Origin: Bosea vaviloviae
Lineage (GTDB): Bacteria > Pseudomonadota > Alphaproteobacteria > Rhizobiales > Beijerinckiaceae
Length of the DNA: 64,000 nucleotides
Reading direction: 5' to 3'
NCBI RefSeq assembly: GCF_001741865.1
Contig: NZ_CP017147.1
Coordinates: 5,695,001-5,759,000 of the forward strand
The translations under genes and the position numbers were made by a program. The notes beneath the pieces were generated by a model. That model searched no databases and was not told the origin of the DNA. It was given only the letters and a program-made list of their open reading frames with translations. Position 1 is the stretch's first letter, and each line of letters opens with the position of its first letter. Below are positions 1-8,590 of this stretch, in pieces.

Positions 1-97
1 TAGCGCCATGGCGAGGCACTTGCGCCTGATCTAAGGTCTTCGCAGCCGGCATCGCTGTCGCGTCGCGACGGGAATGCCGGGATGACAGGAGCAGATC

Positions 98-577
98 ATG
101 CTGAACCGTCGCGCCCTTCTCTCTGCCGCCCTTGCCGCGCCGATTGTCCTGGCCATGACCGGACGCTCCGCCCTTGCCGCCAGCGCCGTCCAGGTCGATG
201 TCTCGCGCCTCACCACGCAAGGGCTCGGCCCCAATGCGGCGCGCATCAAGCTCGCGATGGAGCGTGAGCTCGCAGGCGCGCTCGGGCCCAGCCTGCAAGG
301 CCGCGGCGCTTCGCTCGTGGTCAGGGTGCTGGGCATCAGCATGCCGAGCTATTCCGGCGGAGCGACCGGCTTTGGCGGGGCAGGAGCCGATGACGGCATG
401 GAATCGGAAGCGACAGTGATCGGCCCCGACGGACGCGTCATCGCGACCTATCCGGTGCTGTCCTCTTCCTCGGCCGGCATGGCCGGGAACTGGTACACGC
501 CTGGCATCGACACGGCGCGCATCGACAGCATGGTGCGCACCAATGCGGGCTGGATCAGGCGCTATGTCGGCGGCTAG
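98..577 (+). CDS. Exported hypothetical protein
   Basis: 159-aa protein of unknown function. Residues 1-27 read as an export signal: twin Arg near the N-terminus, a hydrophobic stretch, then an Ala-rich cleavage site. The mature part is Gly/Ser-rich with no motif I recognise. It starts at an ATG 5 bases after a CAGGAG ribosome binding site. It stands alone on the plus strand, and a dispersed repeat starts at its stop codon. A periplasmic location is inferred. Confidence 0.75.
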   Translation: MLNRRALLSAALAAPIVLAMTGRSALAASAVQVDVSRLTTQGLGPNAARIKLAMERELAGALGPSLQGRGASLVVRVLGISMPSYSGGATGFGGAGADDGMESEATVIGPDGRVIATYPVLSSSSAGMAGNWYTPGIDTARIDSMVRTNAGWIRRYVGG

Positions 578-677
578 AGCAGTTTCCGATCCGATTGGAT
601 CGTTCAACGGCTCCTGCTCTTTGTTTTAACGCGTTTTCTTCACGCGAACCGGTAACCACTTCGCTCGAAAACGCTCT
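576..677. repeat. Dispersed intergenic repeat, family B copy 1
   Basis: About 100 bp shared, in inverted orientation, with 31976-32073 and 62297-62397. Common blocks are GATCCGATTGGATCGTTCAA, TTGTTTTAACGC, a TTCTTC..CGCGAACCGG block and CACTTCGCTCGAAAA. It starts at the stop codon of the gene at 98 and runs into the stop codon of the converging GNAT gene, so it fills the whole gap between two converging genes. Confidence 0.85.
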
Positions 678-1125
678 AATCGAGAGGCCGCCTGATCTGG
701 AAGGCGGTCTTGCCGCGCACGAAGCCGCAGGATTCGTAGAAGGCCAGGACGGCGGGGTCCGAGCGCCCGGTCATCAGCATGACCTTGTAGCAGCCGGCGG
801 CCCAGGCTTGGGCAAAAGCCGCCTGGATGACGCGCTTGCCCAGACCATGTCCGCGCATCGTAGCCAGTGTCACCACGTTCTCGATCATGGCGAAGGGGCT
901 CTGGTTGCGCGTCAGATTGGGCACGATCACCAGGACGCAAGTCGCGACCGCGCGCCCATCGACTTCGGCGACATGGACGGTGACCATCTCGTTGGCAAGA
1001 ATCGCAGCCCAGGTCTCCGCGGCGTCCTCCGGCCGCGGCAGCTCGTCATCGGCGCTGAGCTCGGCATAGAGCGCCAGGAGCGTCGGAAGATCGTCCGGAA
1101 CGGCCTTGCGGAGGATGAGCTGCAT
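676..1125 (-). CDS. GNAT family N-acetyltransferase
   Basis: 149-aa GNAT-fold acetyltransferase, expected to move an acetyl group from acetyl-CoA to an unknown amine. The acetyl-CoA loop is visible as TMRGHGLGKRVI near residues 80-92 (Q/RxxGxG/A motif). After it come the usual helix and a C-terminal strand carrying LAFYESCGF. I chose the ATG at 1125 (MQLILRKAVPDD) because the family begins there; the longer reading adds 28 residues of low-complexity shadow. It follows the AsnC/Lrp gene by 13 bases on the same strand, so the two may be co-transcribed. Substrate unknown. Confidence 0.85.
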   Translation of the reverse strand: MQLILRKAVPDDLPTLLALYAELSADDELPRPEDAAETWAAILANEMVTVHVAEVDGRAVATCVLVIVPNLTRNQSPFAMIENVVTLATMRGHGLGKRVIQAAFAQAWAAGCYKVMLMTGRSDPAVLAFYESCGFVRGKTAFQIRRPLD

Positions 1126-1138
1126 CACACCTCTGGCT

Positions 1139-1603
1139 TCAGCCGAAGGGCACGATTGGCTCGTCCTTGACCCGGTCGAAGGCGAGCGCGGTGCGGACAT
1201 TGCGGACATTGGGCAGCGCCGTCAGATCGCCGACGAAATCCTGGAAGGCCTTGAGGTCGGGCGCGACGCATTTCAGCATGAAATCGATGTCGCCCGAGAG
1301 CTTCCAGCATTCGCGCACCGCATCCCAGGCCCGGATGCGAACCTGGAAGGCTTCGAGATCGGGCTCCGCCTGGCTGGCGAGATGCACGAAGGCGAAACAG
1401 ACCACATCCAGCCCAAGCTTGCGCTCGTCGAGCAGGGCGCGATAGCCGGTGATCAGCCCCGCCTCCTCCAGCGCCCGGACGCGGCGCAGGCAAGGCGGCG
1501 GCGAGATGCCGACGCGGCTCGCCAGCTCGACATTGGTCATGCGCCCATCGGCCTGGAGCTCGCGCAGGATGCGCAGGTCGATGTCGTCGAGTTTTGAACG
1601 CAC
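1139..1603 (-). CDS. Lrp/AsnC family transcriptional regulator
   Basis: 154-aa feast/famine regulator. The N-terminal helix-turn-helix (about residues 1-60) carries LDDIDLRILRELQADGR and VELASRVGISPPPCLRRVRALE. The C-terminal half is the RAM ligand-binding and oligomerisation domain. Members sense amino acids and control their metabolism. I chose the GTG at 1603 because Lrp proteins start just before the LDDID motif; an ATG at 1663 would add 20 atypical residues. The GNAT gene follows 13 bases downstream and may be co-transcribed. Ligand and targets cannot be read from the sequence. Confidence 0.88.
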   Translation of the reverse strand: MRSKLDDIDLRILRELQADGRMTNVELASRVGISPPPCLRRVRALEEAGLITGYRALLDERKLGLDVVCFAFVHLASQAEPDLEAFQVRIRAWDAVRECWKLSGDIDFMLKCVAPDLKAFQDFVGDLTALPNVRNVRTALAFDRVKDEPIVPFG

Positions 1604-1677
1604 GAAAGGCCCCGAAAGAAGGTCGCGCTGGTGTAGACGCAGCACAGACGCGATACAAGGCATCGACCGTGCCAGCC

Positions 1678-1729
1678 GAGAGCCGGATCAATGCGAAAAA
1701 CCGGTTCCCATTTTTTAGCATCCTGCCCT
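1678..1729. repeat. Dispersed intergenic repeat, family A copy 1
   Basis: A 52-bp palindromic repeat with core GCGAAAAACCGGT and a facing TTTTT arm, flanked by GGATC..ATCCTG. It matches the reverse complement of 20434-20484 closely and shares the core of 4822-4870. Such elements are scattered between genes in Hyphomicrobiales. It contains the in-frame ATG at 1691, which argues against that ATG as the start of the next gene. Confidence 0.8.
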
Positions 1730-1744
1730 AGGAGCGCGCCCGCC

Positions 1745-2734
1745 TTGCCTGTCCACCCGCTCCCGACAATCTGGATCCTGACCGATGGCAAGGCCGGCGA
1801 CGAGGTGCAGTGCCTCGGCGTGGCCGAACGACTCGGCGTCGTGCCCGAGATCAGACGCGTCGCGCCGCGCGCGCCTTTCGTCTGGTTGATGCCGCGCGGG
1901 CCGATCGACCCCCGCGAAGGGCCGGACCGGGAAGGCAGCCCGATTCGCCCGCCCTTCCCCGATATCGTCATCGCCTCGGGCCGGCGTGCGGTCGCCTATC
2001 TGCGTGCAGTCAAGAAGGCCTCGAACGGCCGCAGCTTCACCGCCATCCTGAAGGACCCGCGCACAGGGACCAGCGCAGCAGACTTCATCTGGGTCGCCGA
2101 GCATGATCGTTTGCGCGGACGGAACGTGCTCGTCACCACGACCTCGCCGCACCGGCTCGCGCCGGAGCAACTAACGCAGGCCCGCGCGCACCCGCCCGCC
2201 GCGATCGCGGCGCTGCCCTCGCCACGCGCGGCAGTCATCGTCGGCGGCGACAGCCGGCACCATCGCTTCCGGCCCGAAGATATCGCGCGCTTCGTCGGCC
2301 TGCTCGACCTGCTCGCGCAATCCGGCGTGGCGCTGATGGGCTCGCGCTCACGGCGCACATCGGCAGCGCTCGACGCGGCGGTCGCAGAGGTCTTCGCCCG
2401 CCATAAGGGCTGGTGGTGGGACGGCACGGGCGAGAACCCTTACGTCGCATTGCTCGCCAATGCCGACGCGATCGTCACGACGGCGGATTCGACCAACATG
2501 ATCGGCGAGGCGACCGCGACCGGCGTGCCGATCCTGGTCTTCGAACCGCATGGCGGTCACGGCAAGCTGGCGAAGTTCCTGGAGGCGCTGAAGCGGCAAG
2601 GCGCTGTGCATCACTTCGAGGGGCATCTTGCTGGAGCGCGCTATGAGCCGCTAGACTCGACGGCCGAGATTGCAGAGGCGGTCCGCCAGGGCTGGCTCAG
2701 GCATCGGGCAGACCTTGGACTTGCCGAATCCTGA
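1745..2734 (+). CDS. ELM1/GtrOC1-family protein (DUF1022, mitochondrial fission ELM1-like)
   Basis: About 329 aa. It resembles the ELM1-like family of alphaproteobacteria, related to plant mitochondrial-fission ELM1 and with a glycosyltransferase-like GT-B fold. Visible landmarks are WILTDGKAGDEVQCLGVAE near the N-terminus, PDIVIASGRRAVAYLR, VIVGGDSRHHRF, GSRSRRTSAA, TADSTNMIGEATATGVP and FEPHGGHGKLAKF. I prefer the TTG at 1745, with GGAG 10 bases upstream, because the ATG at 1691 lies inside an intergenic repeat. In bacteria the role is not established; involvement in cell-envelope glycans is inference. trxB follows 87 bases downstream. Confidence 0.8.
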   Translation: MPVHPLPTIWILTDGKAGDEVQCLGVAERLGVVPEIRRVAPRAPFVWLMPRGPIDPREGPDREGSPIRPPFPDIVIASGRRAVAYLRAVKKASNGRSFTAILKDPRTGTSAADFIWVAEHDRLRGRNVLVTTTSPHRLAPEQLTQARAHPPAAIAALPSPRAAVIVGGDSRHHRFRPEDIARFVGLLDLLAQSGVALMGSRSRRTSAALDAAVAEVFARHKGWWWDGTGENPYVALLANADAIVTTADSTNMIGEATATGVPILVFEPHGGHGKLAKFLEALKRQGAVHHFEGHLAGARYEPLDSTAEIAEAVRQGWLRHRADLGLAES

Positions 2735-2779
2735 GCCGGTGCGGCCTTGCACCGACCGATCGAGACCGTATCTGACTGA

Positions 2780-3787
<1,008 letters not shown>

Positions 3788-3854
3788 GATCGCATCGCGA
3801 TAGATCACCAATTGTGATGGATTTCGTCACCAGATTCAGTGCGAAAAAAGAACA

Positions 3855-3875
3855 TCAATGTCACGCAGACATTGA
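3855..3875 (+). promoter_or_regulatory. LysR-type operator upstream of the LysR gene
   Basis: A perfect 8-bp inverted repeat with a 5-bp centre (TCAATGTC-N5-GACATTGA). It contains a T-N11-A core (T3859 to A3871), the signature of LysR-family binding sites. It lies 55 bases before the start of the LysR gene and 68 bases after the trxB stop, a fitting place for autoregulation. A TTGACC hexamer overlaps its right end. Binding is inferred. Confidence 0.6.
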
Positions 3876-3929
3876 CCTGCAATGGTTTTGCCCCCCAACA
3901 TGCACGAAACGCATAACGGGGGGACCGCG

Positions 3930-4820
3930 GTGGATTGGGACCGCATCAGGATTTTTTATACCGTCGCTGAATCCGGCAGTTTTACCAAGGCGGGAGACGT
4001 TCTGGGCCTGAGCCAATCTGCGGTTAGCCGCCAGATCGGCGCGCTGGAGCGCGAATTGCGTGCGCCCTTGTTCCATCGGCATACGCGCGGGCTGATCTTG
4101 ACCGAGCAGGGCGAACTGCTCTGGCGCGCTGCGCGCGAGATGACGCAGCGCCTGGAGCGAACCCGCGCCCAGCTTTCGGAGACGCGCGAGCACCCCTCCG
4201 GCGAGCTCAAGGTCACCGCGACGCGCGGCCTCGGCGGGCACTGGCTGACGCCCCGCCTCGCCGAGTTCCTGGACCTCTACCCCGACATCAAGGTCGAGCT
4301 CATCCTCACCGACGAGGAACTCGATCTCTCGATGCGCGAGGCCGACATCGCGATCCGGCTGCGCCAGCCGCAACAGCCCGACCTGATCCAGCGCAAGCTC
4401 TTCACCGTGCATTTCCACGTCTACGGATCGCCGGCCTATGTGAAGCGCTTCGGCGAGCCAAAGACCTATGAGGAGCTGGACAACCACCGCATCCTCTCCT
4501 TCGGCGGCACCTCGCCATCCTACCTCACGGCGGTGCACTGGCTCGGTACTTTGGGCCGCGACCAGCGCAACCCGCGCCCGATCCACCTGACCGTGAACAA
4601 CATCACCGCGATGAAGCGCGCAGTCGATTCGGGGGCCGGCATCGCCGTGCTGCCGGATTATCTGATCGAGACCGGCTCGCCCCTGATGCAGTTGCTGCGG
4701 GAGACCGAAATGCCGCAGCTCGAGAGCTATCTGGTCTATCCGGAAGAAATGAAGTCAGTCGCCCGCGTGCAGGTGTTCCGCGACTTCCTGATTCAGAAGG
4801 CGCAGCGCTGGACTTACTGA
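3930..4820 (+). CDS. LysR family transcriptional regulator
   Basis: 296 aa. The winged helix-turn-helix fills residues 1-60 (GSFTKAGDVLGLSQSAVSRQ, then LERELRAPLFHRHTRGLILTEQGE). The periplasmic-binding-like effector domain starts near residue 90. The GTG at 3930 is chosen: a G-run ribosome site lies 7 bases upstream and the family begins with DWDRIRIFYTVAE. An ATG at 3882 would add 16 residues. The gene commonly follows trxB in Hyphomicrobiales. A palindromic T-N11-A site lies just upstream. The effector is unknown; a redox link is suggested only by the neighbour. Confidence 0.92.
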   Translation: MDWDRIRIFYTVAESGSFTKAGDVLGLSQSAVSRQIGALERELRAPLFHRHTRGLILTEQGELLWRAAREMTQRLERTRAQLSETREHPSGELKVTATRGLGGHWLTPRLAEFLDLYPDIKVELILTDEELDLSMREADIAIRLRQPQQPDLIQRKLFTVHFHVYGSPAYVKRFGEPKTYEELDNHRILSFGGTSPSYLTAVHWLGTLGRDQRNPRPIHLTVNNITAMKRAVDSGAGIAVLPDYLIETGSPLMQLLRETEMPQLESYLVYPEEMKSVARVQVFRDFLIQKAQRWTY

Positions 4821-4821
4821 G

Positions 4822-4870
4822 CCTTGCGCGAAAAAGTGGGTACCGGTTTTTCGCAAGAGCAATGCTCTAA
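4822..4870. repeat. Dispersed intergenic repeat, family A copy 2
   Basis: Carries GCGAAAAAGTGGGTACCGG, TTTTTCGC and AGAGCAATGCTCT, matching the copies at 1678 and 20434. It directly follows the LysR stop codon. As at 20434, a separate large GATC-bounded palindrome follows. Confidence 0.8.
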
Positions 4871-4881
4871 ACTTTAGAACC

Positions 4882-4925
4882 GATCACATCGCCTTCGGAC
4901 GTCTCCGTCCGAAGGCGATGTGATC
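4882..4925. repeat. Perfect 19-bp inverted repeat
   Basis: GATCACATCGCCTTCGGAC at 4882-4900 is perfectly complementary to 4907-4925, leaving a 6-base loop. There is no T-run, so it is not a standard terminator. It pairs with the family A repeat just before it, the same arrangement seen at 20434-20548. Confidence 0.85.
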
Positions 4926-4943
4926 CGAGCCCGGTTTTCAGGC

Positions 4944-4978
4944 AAAAGCCGCCTTGCGCATCACGCAAGGCGGCTTTT
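4944..4978 (+). terminator. Rho-independent terminator after the LysR gene
   Basis: A perfect 15-bp stem (AAAAGCCGCCTTGCG, 5-base loop) ends in four T before CTGCG. The matching A-run on the other side makes it potentially bidirectional. It lies 124 bases after the LysR stop codon. Confidence 0.85.
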
Positions 4979-5077
4979 CTGCGTCAGGCGCATAAGACTC
5001 CAACAAATTCGTGACAATTTACAAGTATTTAGCACCCATCATGCGCGAGGCGCATAGCTGATACAATCTATGCTGCA

Positions 5078-5108
5078 TTGCAAAAAGGCAGCTGCTGCCC
5101 GATATAGC
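5078..5108 (+). promoter_or_regulatory. Candidate promoter of the small RNA
   Basis: TTGCAA at 5078-5083 and GATATA at 5101-5106 are separated by 17 bases, a reasonable match to housekeeping sigma spacing. It sits between the terminator at 4944-4978 and the orphan terminator at 5216-5249. Confidence 0.4.
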
Positions 5109-5111
5109 AGA

Positions 5112-5249
5112 CACGGTTGTTCGCAACGGGCTCCGCTACCTCCTCCCGGCGTTGAGTTCGTTGCAGCCGTTCCCCTCTGAGATGTTTGGCGCTTGCGCTG
5201 GATGTTTCAAACTTCAAAGGCCGGCTCCCTCGGGGGTCGGCCTTTTTTT
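5112..5249 (+). ncRNA. Candidate small regulatory RNA
   Basis: An orphan transcript of about 138 nt is suggested by a promoter-like pair at 5078-5106 and a strong terminator at 5216-5249, with no gene between. The predicted 5' end folds into GTTG-TTCG-CAAC (5116-5127). It then shows CCTCCTCCC at 5139-5147, complementary to Shine-Dalgarno sequences. AACGGGCT (5125-5132) can pair with AGCCGTT (5166-5172), which would hold the CU-rich part in a loop. Alphaproteobacterial trans-acting sRNAs often display such anti-SD loops. I cannot assign it to a named family. Confidence 0.45.
5216..5249 (+). terminator. Orphan rho-independent terminator
   Basis: AAAGGCCGGCTCCC pairs, with two G-U pairs, to GGGGGTCGGCC and is followed by seven T on the plus strand. 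No protein gene upstream needs it, because the LysR gene already ends at 4944-4978. It is the main evidence for the small RNA. Confidence 0.8.
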
Positions 5250-5284
5250 CGCGTCCACCATCAGGAATATCGCGCGAACCACTG

Positions 5285-5388
5285 CCGTCATGGTCGGACT
5301 TGTCCCGAGCACCCACGTCTTTTCCACGCCAGCCGCAGCAGCGGTGCCGCAAGGCGTGGACGCTCGGCACAAGGCCGAGCATGACGGT
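5285..5388. repeat. Palindromic intergenic repeat
   Basis: Bounded by CCGTCATGGTCGGACTTG and a facing AAGGCCGAGCATGACGG, with CCACGTCTT and GGCGTGGACGCT inside. It is related to 29385-29478, which has the same GTCAT ends and CCACGTCTTG core. Probably a non-autonomous repeat. Confidence 0.65.
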
Positions 5389-5422
5389 GGAGGATGATCG
5401 AAGGGCGCCGAGAGCCCGCTTG

Positions 5423-5986
5423 CTACCGCCGCCGCGCTTCCAGTGGCAAGGCTCCGAACAGGCTGGGCTCGGCGCTGGTGCGCGCTTTCTCGATCGTCAG
5501 CATGCGCAATTTGGTCTCGACGCCACCATCGGCGGAGAAGCCGCCGGTCTTGCCGCCGGCCGCCAGCACGCGATGGCAGGGCACGATGATCGGCCACGGA
5601 TTTGAACCCAGCGCCACGCCGACAGCGCGCGCCGCACCCGGCTCGCCAATACGGGCAGCGACCTCGCCATAGGTCAGCGTCTCGCCCGGCGGGATTGTCA
5701 GGGCAACGTCATAGACCCTGCGGTTGAAGGCCGGTGCGCTGTCGAGATCGATCGGCAGATGCGCAAGATCGCGCGGCTCACCCTGGAGAAGCGCCCGGAT
5801 CTCGTCCATGGCGCTCGTAATGAAGGCGACAGGCGCCGCCTCGCTCGCCTCCGGAAAGCGCCGCGCCAGGCGCCGGCGCGCCGTCTCCTCGTCCCTCTCG
5901 GGCAATTGCGCGCCAATGATGCGCTCGCCCTGCCAGGCCAGCGCGCAGGGGCCGATCGCCGTGTCGAAGAGAACGAAGTGCTGCAT
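5423..5986 (-). CDS. ogt: Methylated-DNA--[protein]-cysteine S-methyltransferase
   Basis: 187-aa suicide DNA-repair protein that takes the methyl group from O6-methylguanine onto its own cysteine. The active site is PCHRV with Cys137. Before it lie the helix-turn-helix and Arg finger region (GETLTYGEVAARIGEPGAARAVG, residues 101-123). The N-terminal ribonuclease-like domain covers residues 1-85. Length matches Ogt, and there is no Ada regulatory domain. It stands alone between a repeat cluster and the small-RNA region, so it is probably transcribed by itself. Confidence 0.95.
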   Translation of the reverse strand: MQHFVLFDTAIGPCALAWQGERIIGAQLPERDEETARRRLARRFPEASEAAPVAFITSAMDEIRALLQGEPRDLAHLPIDLDSAPAFNRRVYDVALTIPPGETLTYGEVAARIGEPGAARAVGVALGSNPWPIIVPCHRVLAAGGKTGGFSADGGVETKLRMLTIEKARTSAEPSLFGALPLEARRR

Positions 5987-6032
5987 GGCATTTGCCTAGC
6001 GCAATTTGAGTTGGCGCGGAACCGCGCCCGTC

Positions 6033-6290
6033 ATCCTGGACAAGCGACCCTCGGGTCCGGCCTTTGGCCGGCCAAGGACAGGCTCCGCCGCGCAGCTCCG
6101 GGATCCATCGTAGTGCGTCATTCTCGGGCTTGTGCCCTGAGAATCTCATGAACAGAGCGCTCTGATTTACGAGATGGTCGGGTCAAGCCCGACCATGACG
6201 CGCTTCGTATCCCGGCGCTCCGCGGAGTTTATCCTTGGGCCGATCGAAGATCGGACCCGAGGGCTTCGCCAGGATGACAGAGCCCCCTTA
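6033..6290. repeat. Composite palindromic repeat cluster, family D
   Basis: The gap between ogt and msrP has no gene. It is filled by hairpin-forming modules: GTCCGGCCTTTGGCCGGCC, GTCATTCTCGGGCTTG, GATGGTCGGGTCAAGCCCGACCATGACG and TTTATCCTTGGGCCGATCG. The same modules recur in inverted order at 35740-35912, showing a shared composite element. Confidence 0.8.
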
Positions 6291-6306
6291 GCCGCAACGT
6301 GATAAA

Positions 6307-7263
6307 TCACACGAACAGCCGTTCGCCCTCCAGCCCCTTGTAGAGCCCTGCAACCTGCTCGGCATAGCCGTTGAACAGCAGCGTCGGGCGGCGCTCGCGC
6401 GTGCCCAACACCTGCTCGCTCGCCTGGCTCCAGCGGGGGTGCGGAACCTCCGGGTTCACATTGGCCCAGAAGCCGTATTCGGAAGCCTGCAGCCCCTCCC
6501 AGAAGGTCTTGGGACGCTCGGCGACGAAGGAGATCTTGCTGATCGACTTCACCGATTTGAAGCCGTATTTCCACGGCGTGATCAGGCGCAGCGGCGCGCC
6601 ATGCTGGGGCGGGGTCGGCTTGCCGTAGATACCCGTCACCATCAATGGCAGATCGCTGGTCGCCTCAGCGATGGTCAGCCCCTCGGTATAGGGCCAGGGA
6701 TACCAGCGCTGCGACTGGCCGGGCGCGACCTTCGGGTTCATGAAGGTCTCGAACTTCACATATTTCGCCGATGAGAGCGGCTTGGCGAATTCGACCAGCG
6801 ATTTCACCGTGAAGCCGGTCCAAGGCACCGCCATCGACCAGGTCTCGACGCAGCGGAAGCGATAGAGCCGCTCTTCCAGCGTCATTTTGCGGATCAGATC
6901 GTCGATGCCGATCTCCATCGGCTTCTCGACCATGCCGTCGATCGCGATCATCCAGGGCCGCGTCGCCAGCCGCTTGGACGCGCTAACGACATCCTTGGAC
7001 GTGCCGAACTCGTAGAAATTATTGTAGTTCGCCGCCAGATCCTCATCCGTCACCGGCCGGTCGAGCGTGTAGGCGGTGTTCTTCTTTGCGGGGTAGAGAT
7101 CGAGCGTCGGGTCGGCGCCTTGCGCGGCGGCGAGCTTCGGCAGCGCCGCGCTCGCGATCAGCCCCGCGCCCGCGCCGAGCAGGCCGCGGCGGTTCATGAA
7201 GAGGGCCTCGGGCGTGGCCTGGCTTTCGGGCATCTCCCAGCCAGCGCGGCGTTTGATCAACAT
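6307..7263 (-). CDS. msrP: Protein-methionine-sulfoxide reductase catalytic subunit MsrP
   Basis: 318-aa periplasmic molybdopterin enzyme (YedY/MsrP) that repairs oxidised methionine in envelope proteins. A twin-arginine signal, NRRGLLGAGAG, is at residues 24-34, followed by a hydrophobic stretch ending LAAAQ. The molybdenum ligand is C138 in RFRCVETWSMAVPWTGF. Moco-binding stretches (TPPQHGAPLRL, TPWKYGFKS) follow. Family length is normal. The haem membrane partner MsrQ usually lies next to it but is not on either side here, so electrons must come from an msrQ elsewhere or another donor. Confidence 0.93.
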   Translation of the reverse strand: MLIKRRAGWEMPESQATPEALFMNRRGLLGAGAGLIASAALPKLAAAQGADPTLDLYPAKKNTAYTLDRPVTDEDLAANYNNFYEFGTSKDVVSASKRLATRPWMIAIDGMVEKPMEIGIDDLIRKMTLEERLYRFRCVETWSMAVPWTGFTVKSLVEFAKPLSSAKYVKFETFMNPKVAPGQSQRWYPWPYTEGLTIAEATSDLPLMVTGIYGKPTPPQHGAPLRLITPWKYGFKSVKSISKISFVAERPKTFWEGLQASEYGFWANVNPEVPHPRWSQASEQVLGTRERRPTLLFNGYAEQVAGLYKGLEGERLFV

Positions 7264-7368
7264 CGGACGGACATGCTCCGTTTCAGATGCGATCAGTCTA
7301 GCGCACGTCGCAGCGTCCCGCGCAATTCACGAGGGGGAGAGGCGCAGCGCGAATGGTGAGTGGCGAGT

Positions 7369-7402
7369 GGCGAATAGCGCCGACTGCCACTCGCTATTCG
7401 CC
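7369..7402. terminator. Hairpin downstream of leuB
   Basis: An 11-bp perfect inverted repeat (GGCGAATAGCG and complement, 12-base loop) starts 2 bases after the leuB stop codon. There is no clear T-run, so termination would be imperfect. The neighbouring GTGAGTGGCGAGTGGCGAA is a small direct repeat. Confidence 0.4.
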
Positions 7403-7404
7403 TG

Positions 7405-8514
7405 TTAGCCCCTCGCCTCCAACGCCTTGACGATCGCGGCACCCATCTCGCTGGTCGAGACGGCGTTCGTGCCCGGGGCGGCGATGTCCTTGGTGCGCGT
7501 GCCGGAGCCGAGCACGTCGGCGATCGCGCCCTCCAGCCGGTCAGCGGCCTCGATCGCCCCGAAGGAATAGCGCAGCGCCATGGCAAAGGAGCCGATCATC
7601 GCGATCGGGTTGGCCAGGCCCTTGCCGGCGATGTCCGGAGCCGAGCCGTGGACGGGCTCGTAAAGCGCCTTGCGCTTGCCCGTGGCGGCATCTTCCGCCC
7701 CGAGCGAGGCCGAGGGCAGCATGCCAAGCGAGCCGGTCAGCATCGCCGCCACATCCGACAGGATATCGCCGAAGAGGTTGTCGGTGACGATGACGTCGTA
7801 CTGCTTGGGCCAGCGTACGAGCTGCATGGCGCAGTTGTCGGCGAGCACATGCTCGAGCTCGACGTCCGAATAGTCCTTGGCGTGCAGGGCCGTGACCGTC
7901 TGCTTCCAGAGCACGCCGGTCTTCATGACATTGTGCTTCTCGGCCGAGGAGACCTTGTTGCGGCGCGTGCGCGCCAGCTCGAAGGCGACGCGGCAGATCC
8001 GGTCGATCTCGGGCGTGGTGTAGACCTGCGTATCGACACCACGCTTGGAGCCGTCCTCCAGCGTGACGATCTCCTTGGGCTCGCCGAAATAGACGCCGCC
8101 GGTGAGCTCGCGCACGATCAGGATGTCGAGGCCTTCCACGACCTCGGGCTTGAGCGAGGAGGCCGAAGCCAACGCCGGATAGCAGATGGCGGGGCGCAGA
8201 TTGGCGAAGAGCCCCAGATCCTTGCGCAAGCGCAGCAGGCCGGCTTCGGGGCGGTGCTGATAGGGCACATCGGCCCATTTCGGCCCGCCTACCGCGCCGA
8301 ACAGCACGGCATCCGCATCCTGGGCGAGCTTCATGTCGCCTTCGGAGATCGCCTGCTTATGCGCGTCATAGGCGCAGCCGCCGACGAGCCCCTTCTCGAT
8401 CGCGAAGCCGGCAAGGCCCCGCTTCTCGAACCAGGAGACCACGGTCTCGACCTGGGCCATCACCTCGGGGCCGATGCCGTCGCCGGGCAGGAGCAGGAGC
8501 TTATGGGTCGCCAT
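7405..8514 (-). CDS. leuB: 3-isopropylmalate dehydrogenase
   Basis: 369 aa. Catalyses the third step of leucine synthesis: NAD-dependent oxidative decarboxylation of 3-isopropylmalate, acting as a cytoplasmic dimer. The opening [12 protein letters not shown] is standard. The arginine-rich substrate loop ([16 protein letters not shown]), YTTPEIDR, the metal-binding [30 protein letters not shown] and [18 protein letters not shown] are all present. Length is typical. It is about 40 kb from leuC and 44 kb from leuD in this window, so the three are not one operon. Confidence 0.97.
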   Translation of the reverse strand: MATHKLLLLPGDGIGPEVMAQVETVVSWFEKRGLAGFAIEKGLVGGCAYDAHKQAISEGDMKLAQDADAVLFGAVGGPKWADVPYQHRPEAGLLRLRKDLGLFANLRPAICYPALASASSLKPEVVEGLDILIVRELTGGVYFGEPKEIVTLEDGSKRGVDTQVYTTPEIDRICRVAFELARTRRNKVSSAEKHNVMKTGVLWKQTVTALHAKDYSDVELEHVLADNCAMQLVRWPKQYDVIVTDNLFGDILSDVAAMLTGSLGMLPSASLGAEDAATGKRKALYEPVHGSAPDIAGKGLANPIAMIGSFAMALRYSFGAIEAADRLEGAIADVLGSGTRTKDIAAPGTNAVSTSEMGAAIVKALEARG

Positions 8515-8590
8515 GGGTCGCCTCGCGCGTGGTCGCTATTGGTGCGCGCTGATTAAGGGGATGGGGCGCGGCGCGCAAGCGCGCGAAGCG

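Noticed and set aside
1-34. Possible tail of an upstream plus-strand gene ending TAA at 32-34.
   Set aside because: Only ten codons are visible and no frame is clearly coding, so the edge is not called.
1691-1744. Upstream ATG for the ELM1-like gene.
   Set aside because: It falls within a dispersed palindromic repeat; a TTG with a good ribosome site fits better.
4944-4978. Hairpin as a riboswitch or attenuator.
   Set aside because: It is downstream of a stop codon and is a simple perfect stem with T-run, a normal terminator.
5112-5249. CTCTGAGATGTTTGGCGCTTG resembles the 5' arm of 6S RNA.
   Set aside because: The complementary 3' arm and the central bubble are missing and a terminator follows within 80 bases, so 6S RNA is not supported; kept only as an unnamed sRNA candidate.
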